Position numbers and translations under genes: made by a program. A stretch of DNA of 14,255 nt from contig DRAO01000079.1 of the NCBI GenBank assembly GCA_011041825.1, forward strand, positions 1 through 14,255, written 5' to 3'. Under the pieces are notes generated by a model, which searched no databases, was not told the DNA's origin, and saw only the letters and a program-made list of their open reading frames with translations. Positions 1-7,362 of the stretch are shown here, one piece after another; position 1 is the stretch's first letter; every line of letters starts with the position of its first letter. The stretch comes from Chloroflexota bacterium (GTDB lineage: Bacteria; Chloroflexota; Anaerolineae; SpSt-600).

Positions 1-44
1 CCGAGGTTGGAAACTACTCCGCAGGCTAGGGATAGAAAAAGAGG

Positions 45-87
45 GTGTTTTCTCGTGCGGGGGCTTCGCCCCCGCACGAGAAAACAC
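45..87. repeat. Palindromic intergenic repeat, copy 1
   Basis: A perfect inverted repeat: arm 45-64 (gtgttttctcgtgcgggggc) pairs with 68-87 across a three-base loop (ttc). It lies in non-coding DNA and has no T-run directly after it, so it is not a typical intrinsic terminator in either direction. The reverse complement of this element, including the flanking gaag and ccc, recurs at 3645-3691 with only three substitutions and one deleted base. That makes it a dispersed repeat (REP- or MITE-like) rather than a one-off hairpin. No transposase lies nearby. Confidence 0.85.
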
Positions 88-152
88 TTCAAAAAATGCT
101 TTTTAACCTGCCCTCGCCGGAGGGAACCCTTTGAGCAAGAACAGCGTGGCGC

Positions 153-168
153 TTTTTCAACACCCTCC
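153..168 (+). repeat. 16-bp repeat module, left copy (tttttcaacaccctcc)
   Basis: This 16-mer is found exactly, in inverted orientation, at 14175-14190 near the other end of the window. Each copy lies within about 100 bp of a copy (full or partial) of the palindromic repeat, so it may be a second module of the same repeat family. Function is unknown. Confidence 0.55.
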
Positions 169-180
169 TTGGGGTTAAGC

Positions 181-209
181 TTGCATCTAGAGAGCGGGGA
201 AAGTATAAT
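181..209 (+). promoter_or_regulatory. Predicted sigma70-type promoter for the slipin operon
   Basis: A perfect -10 box TATAAT lies at 204-209, 17 bases after TTGCAT (181-186), which matches the -35 consensus at three of six positions. Transcription would start near 216 and leave a leader of about 130 bases before the slipin ATG at 345. I see no riboswitch or terminator in that leader. The stretch 1-344 holds only the repeats and this promoter; the open frame across 7-255 has no family resemblance. Confidence 0.6.
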
Positions 210-344
210 ACAGGAAAAGTTCACGTTATTTTGTAACGCCATCCTAATGAAATAGCATTTTGGCGTCGAAGAAATACCCCCTCCTTTTATGCAATCTTGT
301 AAACAAGAGCATCCTGCAAAAGACTATAATGGTGGAGGTGTAAT

Positions 345-1259
345 ATGATAACGGGGAACCTTTTGTGCCTGGGCATAGTAGTCCTGTTCCTGCTCATAGT
401 CATCCCTATGGCCGTTAAGATAGTGCGGGAATACGAAAGGTTGGTGGTCTTCCGTCTGGGACGGTGTGTTGGCGAACGAGGCCCCGGAATCGTGTTCCTC
501 ATCCCCTTCGTGGAAGTGCCGGTAAGGGTTGACCTGCGGGAACAGTACCTGGAAATCCCCCGCCAAACCTGCATCACCAAGGACAACGCTCCCATTGACG
601 TGGATTTCCTCATATACTGGAAGGTGGTGGACCCGGTGGATAGCGTGATTCAGGTACGCAACTTCGCTGGAGCTTCTCAAGGTATAGCTACTACCACCCT
701 TAGGGCTGTAATCGGTGATATACAGCTTGATGACGTACTCGCCAAGCGGGAGGATATAAACCAGATTCTGCGTACCAAGCTGGACGAAGTCACCGAGCGG
801 TGGGGGGTCAAGGTCACCAGCGTGGAAATAAGGGAGATAATCCCGCCCCGAGAGGTGCAGGAGGCGATGAACCGCCAGCTTAGCGCCGAGCGAAACCGCC
901 GTGCTATGGTGACTGAAGCCGATGGCAAGAGGGAATCGGCTATTAAGGTGGCCGAGGGAGAGAAGCAGGCAGCCATCCTCAAGGCCGAAGGCCAACGCCA
1001 GGCTCTTATCCTGACTGCCGAAGGTGAGCGCCAGGCAGCCATCCTCCGTGCCGAAGGTTTCGCTTTGGCCCTGAGCAAGGTTTTCGAGGTGGCTAAGGGC
1101 ATTGATGCTAAGACGATGAGCCTCCAGTACCTTGAGGCCCTCAAAGCCCTGGGTCAGAGCCCTGCCACCAAATTTGTATTCCCGATGGAATTCTCCTCCC
1201 TCCTGCGGCCTTTCACCCAGTTTGCCGAGCAATCGGTCGGTGGTTCCGAAGAAAAATAG
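345..1259 (+). CDS. Slipin / stomatin-like SPFH-domain membrane protein
   Basis: A 304-residue prohibitin-homology protein of the slipin (stomatin/podocin-like) type. Residues 5-27 form one N-terminal membrane anchor, followed by the SPFH domain (about 28-180). Typical family strings are EYERLVVFRLGR, RGPGIVFLIPF and the DLREQ / TKDNAPIDVD stretch. Residues 180-250 are a long charged helix with three 11-residue repeats of the AEGxxQAAIL type, which is usual for oligomerising SPFH proteins. Such proteins scaffold membrane microdomains and often act with an NfeD-type membrane protease partner; no nfeD gene is present here. The ATG is preceded by GGAGGTG with a 4-base spacing. It is the first gene of a tight cluster: the next ATG begins two bases after its TAG. 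Family assignment is firm; the exact role in this organism is unknown. Confidence 0.93.
   Translation: MITGNLLCLGIVVLFLLIVIPMAVKIVREYERLVVFRLGRCVGERGPGIVFLIPFVEVPVRVDLREQYLEIPRQTCITKDNAPIDVDFLIYWKVVDPVDSVIQVRNFAGASQGIATTTLRAVIGDIQLDDVLAKREDINQILRTKLDEVTERWGVKVTSVEIREIIPPREVQEAMNRQLSAERNRRAMVTEADGKRESAIKVAEGEKQAAILKAEGQRQALILTAEGERQAAILRAEGFALALSKVFEVAKGIDAKTMSLQYLEALKALGQSPATKFVFPMEFSSLLRPFTQFAEQSVGGSEEK
951..1049 (+). repeat. Three tandem 33-bp units inside the slipin gene
   Basis: Three in-frame 33-bp units begin at 951, 984 and 1017. Each starts gccga(a/g)gg and encodes an 11-residue unit AEGxxQAxILx. They form the helical C-terminal stalk of the SPFH protein. Such 11-residue periodicity is common in this family, so this reflects protein structure rather than a mobile repeat. 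Confidence 0.75.
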
Positions 1260-1261
1260 AG

Positions 1262-2380
1262 ATGCTGGTTGGAGGCAGCTTCTCGTCCGGGAGGAGGGCT
1301 CCGGCCATTGGGCATAAGCGCAGCCGCTGTCCGATAGTAAACGCTCTCCCTTTGATGCTTCTCATAGCGATAGCTCTGGGGGGGTGTTCTCTTCCGGGGA
1401 GCGTGCAGCCCACGGTCAAGATAGGACTGGTAGCCCCCTTTGAGGGATTATATCGTACGGTGGGTTATGATGCCCTCTATGCTGCCAAGCTGGCTGTGCG
1501 GGAGGCAAATGTCCGGGGGGGACTAGGGGGGTACCTGGTAGAACTGGTAGCCCTGGACGATAGCAATCTACCCGGGCGGGCCCTGGTGGCCGCTGAGGAG
1601 ATGGCCCTCGACCCTGATGTTGTGGCTGTAATCGGGCATTTTTCCGATGTTACGACGGAAGCGGCATTGCCGGTGTATGGGAGTTACAATCTGCCGTTGG
1701 TTATACCAGCATCGGGGGCAGATTTGGGGATTGCGGGGGGAGAAGTGGCCTTTAGACTGGGCCCCGGGGATGAAGACGTGGCTAGAACCCTCGCCAGTTA
1801 CGTATGCCAGGGAGCAACCAGGGTGGCTTTGTTGGAAGATGGTAAGAGGAGGGAAGCCAGTTACCTCCGGGCATTCCAGGAGCATTGCGCTACCGGCGGG
1901 GTAAGTCTGCTCTCCCCAGGGAGCCAGCTGGCCTGGGATGATTACAGCGTCTTGATTTGGCCAGGCGAAGCGGTAGAAGGGGCTGTGATATTATCCAGGT
2001 TGAGGTCCTCCGGATTCAAAGGGGCTTTCGCAGGAGGGATGGAACTCTGCTCCCATCACTTCAAGGCTTTTGCAGGCGAAAAGGCAGGGAAAGTTATCTG
2101 TGTTTTGGCTGGCCCTGCCCCACCTCCTTACGATTTCGTCACTTCATACCAATCCCTGGCGGGAACTCCTCCCGGCCCTTATGCCCCTTTGGTCTATGAT
2201 GCAGCTCAGGTTATAATGGCGGCGATAGAGGAAGCTGCTTCCAATGGGCACGTCACAAGGGAAGCAGTAGCCGAGGCGTTAAAGAGGTGCAGCTTAGAAG
2301 GGCTCACCGGCCCTATAACCTTCGATGAAAAGGGGCGACGTGAAAATCCCCCAATGCGAGTTCAAACGGCAACCTGGTGA
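1262..2380 (+). CDS. Orphan branched-chain-amino-acid-type ABC substrate-binding lipoprotein
   Basis: A 372-residue periplasmic-binding-protein (Peripla_BP_6, LivJ/LivK-like) protein. The N-terminus is basic (RR, KRSR), followed by a hydrophobic stretch (about 28-40) and a lipobox LGGC with the acylated Cys at residue 42, so it is a predicted membrane-anchored lipoprotein. The mature part opens with KIGLVAPFEG and contains VVAVIGHFSD, NLPLVIPAS and a C-terminal GPITFDEKGR, all hallmarks of the family. It would bind a small ligand, possibly an amino acid or related solute. No permease or ATPase genes adjoin it, so it is either served by a distant transporter or acts as a sensor. The ATG start is weak: there is only GAAGAAAAATAGAG upstream. 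A strong GGGAGGAGGG (1289-1298) lies further in, upstream of an in-frame ATT at 1307, and an in-frame ATG at 1355 is too late for a full signal peptide. Confidence 0.85.
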   Translation: MLVGGSFSSGRRAPAIGHKRSRCPIVNALPLMLLIAIALGGCSLPGSVQPTVKIGLVAPFEGLYRTVGYDALYAAKLAVREANVRGGLGGYLVELVALDDSNLPGRALVAAEEMALDPDVVAVIGHFSDVTTEAALPVYGSYNLPLVIPASGADLGIAGGEVAFRLGPGDEDVARTLASYVCQGATRVALLEDGKRREASYLRAFQEHCATGGVSLLSPGSQLAWDDYSVLIWPGEAVEGAVILSRLRSSGFKGAFAGGMELCSHHFKAFAGEKAGKVICVLAGPAPPPYDFVTSYQSLAGTPPGPYAPLVYDAAQVIMAAIEEAASNGHVTREAVAEALKRCSLEGLTGPITFDEKGRRENPPMRVQTATW

Positions 2381-2397
2381 TTGAGGAGGCCTTAACA

Positions 2398-3591
2398 ATG
2401 CGGGTGCTTATGATTTCCTGGGAATACCCCCCTCACGTGGTGGGTGGGTTGGGGAAACACGTGATGGAACTGGCCCCGGCCCTGGTGCGCAATGGCGTGG
2501 AACTCCATCTCCTCACCCCAGCCTGGAAGGGAGGCGAGCCCTATGAGGAGATAGAGGGTGTCAAAGTATACCGGGTTCAGCCTTCCCCTGACAAAGATGA
2601 CATCCACACGGTGGCCTGGAAGACCAACCTGCGCCTGGAGGAGAAAGCTCAGTCCCTGTGGGATGAGTGTGATGGATTTGATATAATTCACGTGCACGAT
2701 TGGCTTACCGCCTTCGCCGGATGTGCCTTGAAGCGCACCCGCAAGACCCCGCTGCTTGCCACCATCCACGCCACTGAGAGAGGGCGTGGGCGAGGGCACC
2801 TCCACGGCGAAGTACCCGAGGCCATTAACAGCACCGAATGGTGGCTTACTTACGAAGCGTGGCGGGTCATATGCTGTAGCAAACATATGGCCTGGGAGGT
2901 GCGGGAATACTTTCAGGTCCCCGAAGACAAGATAGACGTTATCCCTAACGGGATCAGTACCGACCGTTTCGACCGGTGGGAAGGGGTGGACCTGACCGCT
3001 TTCCGCAATATGTACGCCCTGCCCGAGGAGCGCATTGTCTTTTACGTGGGGCGGCTGGTGCACGAGAAGGGGGTGCACATACTGATAGAGGCTATCCCCC
3101 ACGTGTTGGCCCGTTTCCCTGCTGCCAAGTTTGTAATAGCTGGCACCGGCCCTATGGCTGGGCACCTCCGGCATCGGGCCTGGGAACTGGGGGTCTCGCA
3201 AAAGGTGTTGTTCACAGGCTTCATCCCCGACGAAGACCGGGACCGTTTGTTTAAGATAGCCGATGTAGCTGTTTTCCCCAGCCTTTACGAACCCTTTGGC
3301 ATCGTTGCCCTGGAGGCAATGGCCGCTCGCTGTCCGGTGGTAGTCTCAGAAGTGGGCGGGTTGAAGGAAGTGGTGCGCCATTCCGAGACGGGCATCACCG
3401 TCTACCCGGATAACGTGGAATCGCTGGTGTGGGGGATATTGCACACCCTGGAGCATCCTGAGTGGACCAGGGCCAGGGTGGAGAACGCCTACAGAGAGGT
3501 GGTTGAAAAATACAACTGGGACAGGATTGCCCGGATGACGGTTAGGGTTTACAGGCGAATAATAGAAGAGCGCAGGAAGGTTGAATGGTGA
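2398..3591 (+). CDS. Glycogen-synthase-like family 4/5 glycosyltransferase
   Basis: A 397-residue GT-B glycosyltransferase resembling the short glycogen/starch-synthase-like enzymes of thermophilic bacteria and archaea. Visible motifs are WEYPPHVVGGLGKHV (residues 8-22, with the GGLG sugar-nucleotide loop), HDWLTA (100-105), TIHATE (122-127), VGRLVHEKG (217-225) and the retaining-enzyme signature EPFGIVALE (298-306), whose two Glu residues contact the donor. It probably transfers glucose from a nucleotide sugar to an alpha-glucan or another acceptor in the cytoplasm; donor and acceptor cannot be told from sequence. There is no signal peptide or membrane segment. The ATG at 2398 is chosen because GAGGAGG (2383-2389) sits 8 bases upstream; a GTG at 2377 in the same frame has no such site and overlaps the previous stop. 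Only 17 bases separate it from the lipoprotein gene, which suggests co-transcription. Confidence 0.92.
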   Translation: MRVLMISWEYPPHVVGGLGKHVMELAPALVRNGVELHLLTPAWKGGEPYEEIEGVKVYRVQPSPDKDDIHTVAWKTNLRLEEKAQSLWDECDGFDIIHVHDWLTAFAGCALKRTRKTPLLATIHATERGRGRGHLHGEVPEAINSTEWWLTYEAWRVICCSKHMAWEVREYFQVPEDKIDVIPNGISTDRFDRWEGVDLTAFRNMYALPEERIVFYVGRLVHEKGVHILIEAIPHVLARFPAAKFVIAGTGPMAGHLRHRAWELGVSQKVLFTGFIPDEDRDRLFKIADVAVFPSLYEPFGIVALEAMAARCPVVVSEVGGLKEVVRHSETGITVYPDNVESLVWGILHTLEHPEWTRARVENAYREVVEKYNWDRIARMTVRVYRRIIEERRKVEW

Positions 3592-3594
3592 CAA

Positions 3595-3631
3595 ATCCTT
3601 AGGCCGGGGCTTCCAGCCCCGGCCTAAGGAT
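3595..3631. repeat. Strong GC-rich hairpin after the glycosyltransferase gene
   Basis: Perfect 16-bp arms at 3595-3610 (atccttaggccggggc) and 3616-3631 with a five-base loop (ttcca), starting four bases after the TGA at 3589-3591. There is no T-run after the stem on either strand, so it would be a poor intrinsic terminator. It could protect the mRNA 3' end, attenuate transcription into the next gene or be a REP-like repeat. It sits 16 bases from a second palindrome at 3648. Confidence 0.7.
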
Positions 3632-3647
3632 ACAAAGCCTGTTTGAA

Positions 3648-3689
3648 GTGTTTTCTTGTGCAGGGCGAAGCCCCCGCACGGGAAAACAC
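3648..3689. repeat. Palindromic intergenic repeat, copy 2
   Basis: The element runs from gtgttttc at 3648 through cgaag to gggaaaacac ending at 3689. It matches the reverse complement of the element at 45-87 almost base for base: the flanking gaag and ccc are conserved, with a few substitutions and one deletion in the left arm. The mutations make this copy an imperfect palindrome, suggesting an older or decaying copy. It is entirely intergenic if the downstream gene starts at 3736. Confidence 0.8.
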
Positions 3690-3735
3690 CCGTTTTGGGC
3701 AAAACTGTCGGGTAGTTGGATCTGGAGAGATGCCG

Positions 3736-5682
3736 ATGGAAGGGGCCAGTCTCTTCAAAACTTCATCCTTTGGCAAAGTGGCCGAGGGGATAAGGAGCTA
3801 TTCCCCTCCTCTGCTGGGCCGCAGGAAAGAGACCCTGCACGTGCTCTTCATCCCCACTGCATCAGCCACCTGCCGTGAAGAGCCCACCGACCGGGTCTGT
3901 GAAATCATCCGCAAGACTTTCTATGCCACGAGGGGTGGGGTCACCCGGGCCTTGCGGGATAGCGCCCTGGCCGCCAACCGTTTCTTGATGGCCGAGGGTT
4001 GTCAGGGGAGCTTGGTCTGTTGGGCTGTGAAGGAGGATGGCATCTACCTGATCCAAGTCGGCTCAGCAAACATATTTATCCTGAAGCAAGGCAGGCTGGA
4101 AGCCCATCCGGGTCGGGGACCTTCCCTGGGGGAGAGTTCGGAGCCTTATTTCCGCCTGCATTATCTGCCGGGGGAGCACGGAGCCGCCCTCATTGCCGCT
4201 TCAGAGGCAATCGAGGCGAGGCCCTTAAGCAGGTTGGAGAGGATGCTTCAAACCGGTGGTGGGGAAAAGGCCATAGCCTTTCTCAAGGGGGTTCTGCAAG
4301 GGCCTGAACCCTGGGCGTTTGCGGTGGAAGTAACAGGGGAAGAGGCTGAGGAGAAGGGCCGGGGGATTGCTCTGCCTCCGATGCCTGAAGTGGATGTGAG
4401 GGAAGTCGCCGGAAGAATTGCCGAGAGGACATCCCAGCTGGGGAAGCTGGCCGAAGAGCGGCTGTTGCCCCGGGAAGAGGTGCCAACCCGTCGGAGGAGG
4501 GTCCGAACTCGGCACAGGATTAACCTGGCCAGAGCGATTGCCTTCGCCCTTCCCCTGATTGTCCTCTTGCTGATGGGGCTGGCCTACATCCAGAAGGAAA
4601 GAGCCATCAACGGGCGTTTCAATTTCCTCCTCTCCGAAGCACGCACCTATATTGCTCAGGCTAAGGAGAGCGTGAACGAGGCCGACCGCAGGAAAGCATT
4701 GGATAAGGCTTCGGAGGCTTTAAACGAAGCGAGGCTGCTGCGCCCCTTGGCCCCTGAGCTGAAGGAGGTAGAGGCGGATTTCCAGGCGATTTTCGACAGC
4801 ACCTACAGGATTGCCAGGATTTACAACCCCATCAACCTGTGGAAATACGAGGAAGCGGGAGCTGAGCCACATCGCCTGTGGGTGGATGACCGGGATATAT
4901 ACGTGCTCGATAGGGGAACCGACCGGGTGTATCATTATCGGCTCAACGATGTGGGGGATGGGCTGGCTGAGCCCGGGAATTACGAAATAGTGCTGGAGAA
5001 AGGGCAGAAGGTTGGGACGGAAGTGGTGGGGGAATTGCTGGATATGACCTGGTATAGCTTCCCTGAGCCTGCGACTGAGAAGGGCCTCTTAATCATAGAT
5101 GCAGCGGGTAATCTCTTCAACTTCATCCCCCCCTGGGGGGAGCCCCGAACCTTGGAATTGGCAAAGGCTTTCTCATTTCCGGATGTAATCGAGAGCTACG
5201 GGGGACGCCTTTACGTGCTTGATTCCGGCCAGGGCCAGATATGGCGGTATATCCCTGGCGAAAGAGGATATGAGAACCCGCCCCAACCTTATTTCCCCGC
5301 AGCCGTAGAGATGAAAGGGGTGCGTGATATGGCCCTGGACGGCTACGTGTACCTCCTCTTCTCCGATGGACGAATCCTCAAGTTCCTGAGGGCAAAGGAG
5401 CAGCCATTCACAGTCCAGGGGCTTGAAAAGCCCCTCAGCGCCCCTACAACCCTGTTTACCCTCCCGGAAGAGGATTTGGAGAAGCCAAGACATTACTTAT
5501 ATGTGGCCGACCCCGTTAATGGCAGGATAGTGCAATTGAACAAAGCGGGGGCTCTGGTCAGGCAGTTGGTGCTGGCGGGAAAAGGGGGATTTGGAGACAT
5601 TCAGGATATATTTGTGGACGAGGGCAAGGGGAGGTTATTCGTGCTCAGCTCCGGAAGCTTAATCCTGGCCTTCCTTCCTTAG
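3736..5682 (+). CDS. Membrane protein: degenerate PP2C-like domain, one span, C-terminal beta-propeller
   Basis: A 648-residue protein of unknown function with three visible parts. Residues about 30-200 resemble a PP2C-type phosphatase fold; for example GIYLIQVGSANIFILKQG is like the VGDSRAYL strand pair. The metal-binding Asp motifs (DGxGG, GDS) are not present, so catalysis is unlikely. After an Arg-rich stretch (RRRRVRTRHR) comes a single membrane span at about 263-285 (ARAIAFALPLIVLLLMGLAY). A helical, charged segment (289-354) follows. The C-terminal 280 residues contain repeated strands of the type LWVDDRDIYVLDRG, GGRLYVLDSGQGQIWRY, HYLYVADPVNGRIVQL and GRLFVLSSGS, which look like an NHL/SMP-30-like beta-propeller, probably outside the membrane. 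The start is ATG 3736, with GGAGAG six bases upstream; an earlier in-frame TTG at 3643 lies inside the palindromic repeat. Its 3' end overlaps the oppositely oriented kinase gene by 24 bp. Confidence 0.8.
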   Translation: MEGASLFKTSSFGKVAEGIRSYSPPLLGRRKETLHVLFIPTASATCREEPTDRVCEIIRKTFYATRGGVTRALRDSALAANRFLMAEGCQGSLVCWAVKEDGIYLIQVGSANIFILKQGRLEAHPGRGPSLGESSEPYFRLHYLPGEHGAALIAASEAIEARPLSRLERMLQTGGGEKAIAFLKGVLQGPEPWAFAVEVTGEEAEEKGRGIALPPMPEVDVREVAGRIAERTSQLGKLAEERLLPREEVPTRRRRVRTRHRINLARAIAFALPLIVLLLMGLAYIQKERAINGRFNFLLSEARTYIAQAKESVNEADRRKALDKASEALNEARLLRPLAPELKEVEADFQAIFDSTYRIARIYNPINLWKYEEAGAEPHRLWVDDRDIYVLDRGTDRVYHYRLNDVGDGLAEPGNYEIVLEKGQKVGTEVVGELLDMTWYSFPEPATEKGLLIIDAAGNLFNFIPPWGEPRTLELAKAFSFPDVIESYGGRLYVLDSGQGQIWRYIPGERGYENPPQPYFPAAVEMKGVRDMALDGYVYLLFSDGRILKFLRAKEQPFTVQGLEKPLSAPTTLFTLPEEDLEKPRHYLYVADPVNGRIVQLNKAGALVRQLVLAGKGGFGDIQDIFVDEGKGRLFVLSSGSLILAFLP

Positions 5683-7338
5683 CTCGAAAGCCTGGGCTTC
5701 TGGTATCCTTACGGTGACAGTGGTGCCGTGGTTGGGGCCTGTGGTGCGGGAATCTATGCTAAGCTGAGCCCCGATAAGTTTGGCCCTCTCCTGCATATTT
5801 ACGAGCCCCAGGCTTCCCCTCTCTTCGTACTTCTCCATCACTTCCTTCAAATCAAACCCGGTCCCGTCATCTGTTATCTGCACGACCACGGAATTATCCT
5901 CGGAGAAAATCTTAATCCACACATTCTTAGCCTGGGCGTGCTTTTTCACATTGGTGATGGCTTCCTGGATGATGGAGAACAAGGTGCGCTCTACGGTGCG
6001 CTTGAAGGGCCCCTTGAACTCCTCCGCTTCCAGTTTCACCTGGAAGGCTTCGGTGTTGTTCAACTGTTCCACGTAGCTCTTGAGCGCCGGGATTAACCCC
6101 TGGCTTTCCAGGATCAGGGGGCGGAGCTCGAAGAGCAGGAGGCGGGTTTCCTTTATAGCCTGCTTGGTCATCCGCCGGAGGGCTTCCAATTCCGCCTTGA
6201 CAGCTTCTGGCTTGATTTCCAGCAGGCGCTCCAGATGGTCTAACCCCATCGAAATGGCCGAGAGGAACTGGACGGTGCTATCGTGAAGGTTGCGGGCCAA
6301 TTCCCGCCGCACTTCTTCTTGGACTTGGATGAGGCGGTCCTTTTCCTCCTTCAGGGATTGATAGAGCTTGGCGTTTTCGATGGCGATAGCTGCCTGGGCT
6401 GCTATGGTGGAGAGGAGCTTGAGGTCTTCTTCGTCGAAGCCGTCGCCAGAACGCTTGTTGATGACTTCAAGCACCCCTATGGTCTTCCCCTTTATCTGGA
6501 GCGGGACGCACACGATTGATTTAGTTAACACGCCGGTACGGGCATCCACCTTGGGGTTAAAGCGGGGGTCTTTCTGGACATCGTTGATCAACAGGGGCTT
6601 CCCATGCTCCGCTACCCATCCCACTATCCCTTCGCCCAGCTTGCTCTTGACCATCCTTACGGTCTCGCCCTCTTCCCCGTAAACCATCTCCATAACGAGC
6701 TCTTGAGTTTCCTCTTTTATTAGCATAAGCGAAGCGGCCATCGCATCCAATATGAGGTTGGCTACTTCCATCGTATCCATAAGGAGTTCGTTCAGGTCAA
6801 AGGTGGAGACCATATGCTGTCCTATCTGGAAGAAAAGCTCCAGGTGGCGCAGGCGGTCATAGGCGATTTCAAGCCGGCGGTAAAGGGCAGCGGCCTCGGC
6901 AACCCACTTCGTCAGGCTCGTGAGGGTTTGGGCATCCTGGGGGGAGAGGGTGAAATCGGAATCCACTATCAAGCTCAGGGAGCCAATAACCTTCCGCTGG
7001 GCAGCTAAGGGCATATTCAGGATTTTTACATCGGTTTCGGGAAGGGTCAACTCGTTCACCGGGGGGGAGTCAACCCAGTGGGCGGTCCACACCCCTTGTC
7101 TCAGCTGGTCCCTGATCCTGGCCTCCCACGCTTCGATTTGGCTGAGAGCCCTTGGGGCTATCTTGCCCCACTTGACCGAGAGAGGGCGGTTAAACACTAC
7201 CAGCACAGAGCACCCCCTTGCGTTCATCACCTCGCCTATGGTGGCCAGGGAATGCTCCAGGAAATCTTTCAGGTTGGTGGCTTTCAGGGATTCCGAAAGC
7301 TGGCGGATGAGCTGGTTTCGATAAGGTAAATTCGCCAT
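5659..7338 (-). CDS. Cytoplasmic GAF-domain sensor histidine kinase (NarL-type, HisKA_3)
   Basis: A 559-residue soluble kinase with no membrane segment. A GAF-like region (about 20-155) is followed by a clear GAF domain (170-327; KLGEGIVGWVAEHGKPL, VPLQIKGKTIGVLEVIN). Next is a HisKA_3 dimerisation domain with ELARNLHDS, where His352 is the expected phosphorylation site. The C-terminal ATPase has an N-box (IIQEAITNVKKHAQA, Asn463), DDGTGFD (490-496) and GSLGLVNMQERA. Family members phosphorylate LuxR/NarL-type response regulators; none is in this window. GAF domains often bind small molecules, cofactors or redox signals; the ligand here is unknown. The ATG at 7338 is preferred: AAGGGA lies six bases upstream, whereas an in-frame TTG at 7356 has no such site. 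It follows the XRE regulator by 24 bases, so the two are probably co-transcribed. Confidence 0.93.
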   Translation of the reverse strand: MANLPYRNQLIRQLSESLKATNLKDFLEHSLATIGEVMNARGCSVLVVFNRPLSVKWGKIAPRALSQIEAWEARIRDQLRQGVWTAHWVDSPPVNELTLPETDVKILNMPLAAQRKVIGSLSLIVDSDFTLSPQDAQTLTSLTKWVAEAAALYRRLEIAYDRLRHLELFFQIGQHMVSTFDLNELLMDTMEVANLILDAMAASLMLIKEETQELVMEMVYGEEGETVRMVKSKLGEGIVGWVAEHGKPLLINDVQKDPRFNPKVDARTGVLTKSIVCVPLQIKGKTIGVLEVINKRSGDGFDEEDLKLLSTIAAQAAIAIENAKLYQSLKEEKDRLIQVQEEVRRELARNLHDSTVQFLSAISMGLDHLERLLEIKPEAVKAELEALRRMTKQAIKETRLLLFELRPLILESQGLIPALKSYVEQLNNTEAFQVKLEAEEFKGPFKRTVERTLFSIIQEAITNVKKHAQAKNVWIKIFSEDNSVVVQITDDGTGFDLKEVMEKYEERGSLGLVNMQERAKLIGAQLSIDSRTTGPNHGTTVTVRIPEAQAFELRKEGQD

Positions 7339-7362
7339 CTTGAGTCCCTTTCTCAATCAAGC

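Noticed and set aside
7..255. An 82-residue open frame across the leader
   Set aside because: It runs through the palindromic repeat and the predicted promoter, has no ribosome site and no family resemblance.
264..276. Similarity of gtcgaagaaata to the arm of the hairpin at 8093-8107, as a possible second operator
   Set aside because: Only about 10 of 12 bases match on one half-site, with no convincing second arm. This is too short to separate from chance.
325..330. A TATAAT directly before the slipin ribosome site
   Set aside because: The nearest -35-like TTGTAA is 22 bases away, and a start here would fall in the Shine-Dalgarno sequence. The promoter at 181-209 fits better.
324..1232. A long minus-strand frame opposite the slipin gene
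   Set aside because: The plus strand encodes an unmistakable SPFH protein; the antisense frame has no motif and is a product of codon bias.
3643..3735. An N-terminal extension of the propeller protein from a TTG
   Set aside because: It would translate the palindromic repeat and has no ribosome site. ATG 3736 has GGAGAG six bases upstream.
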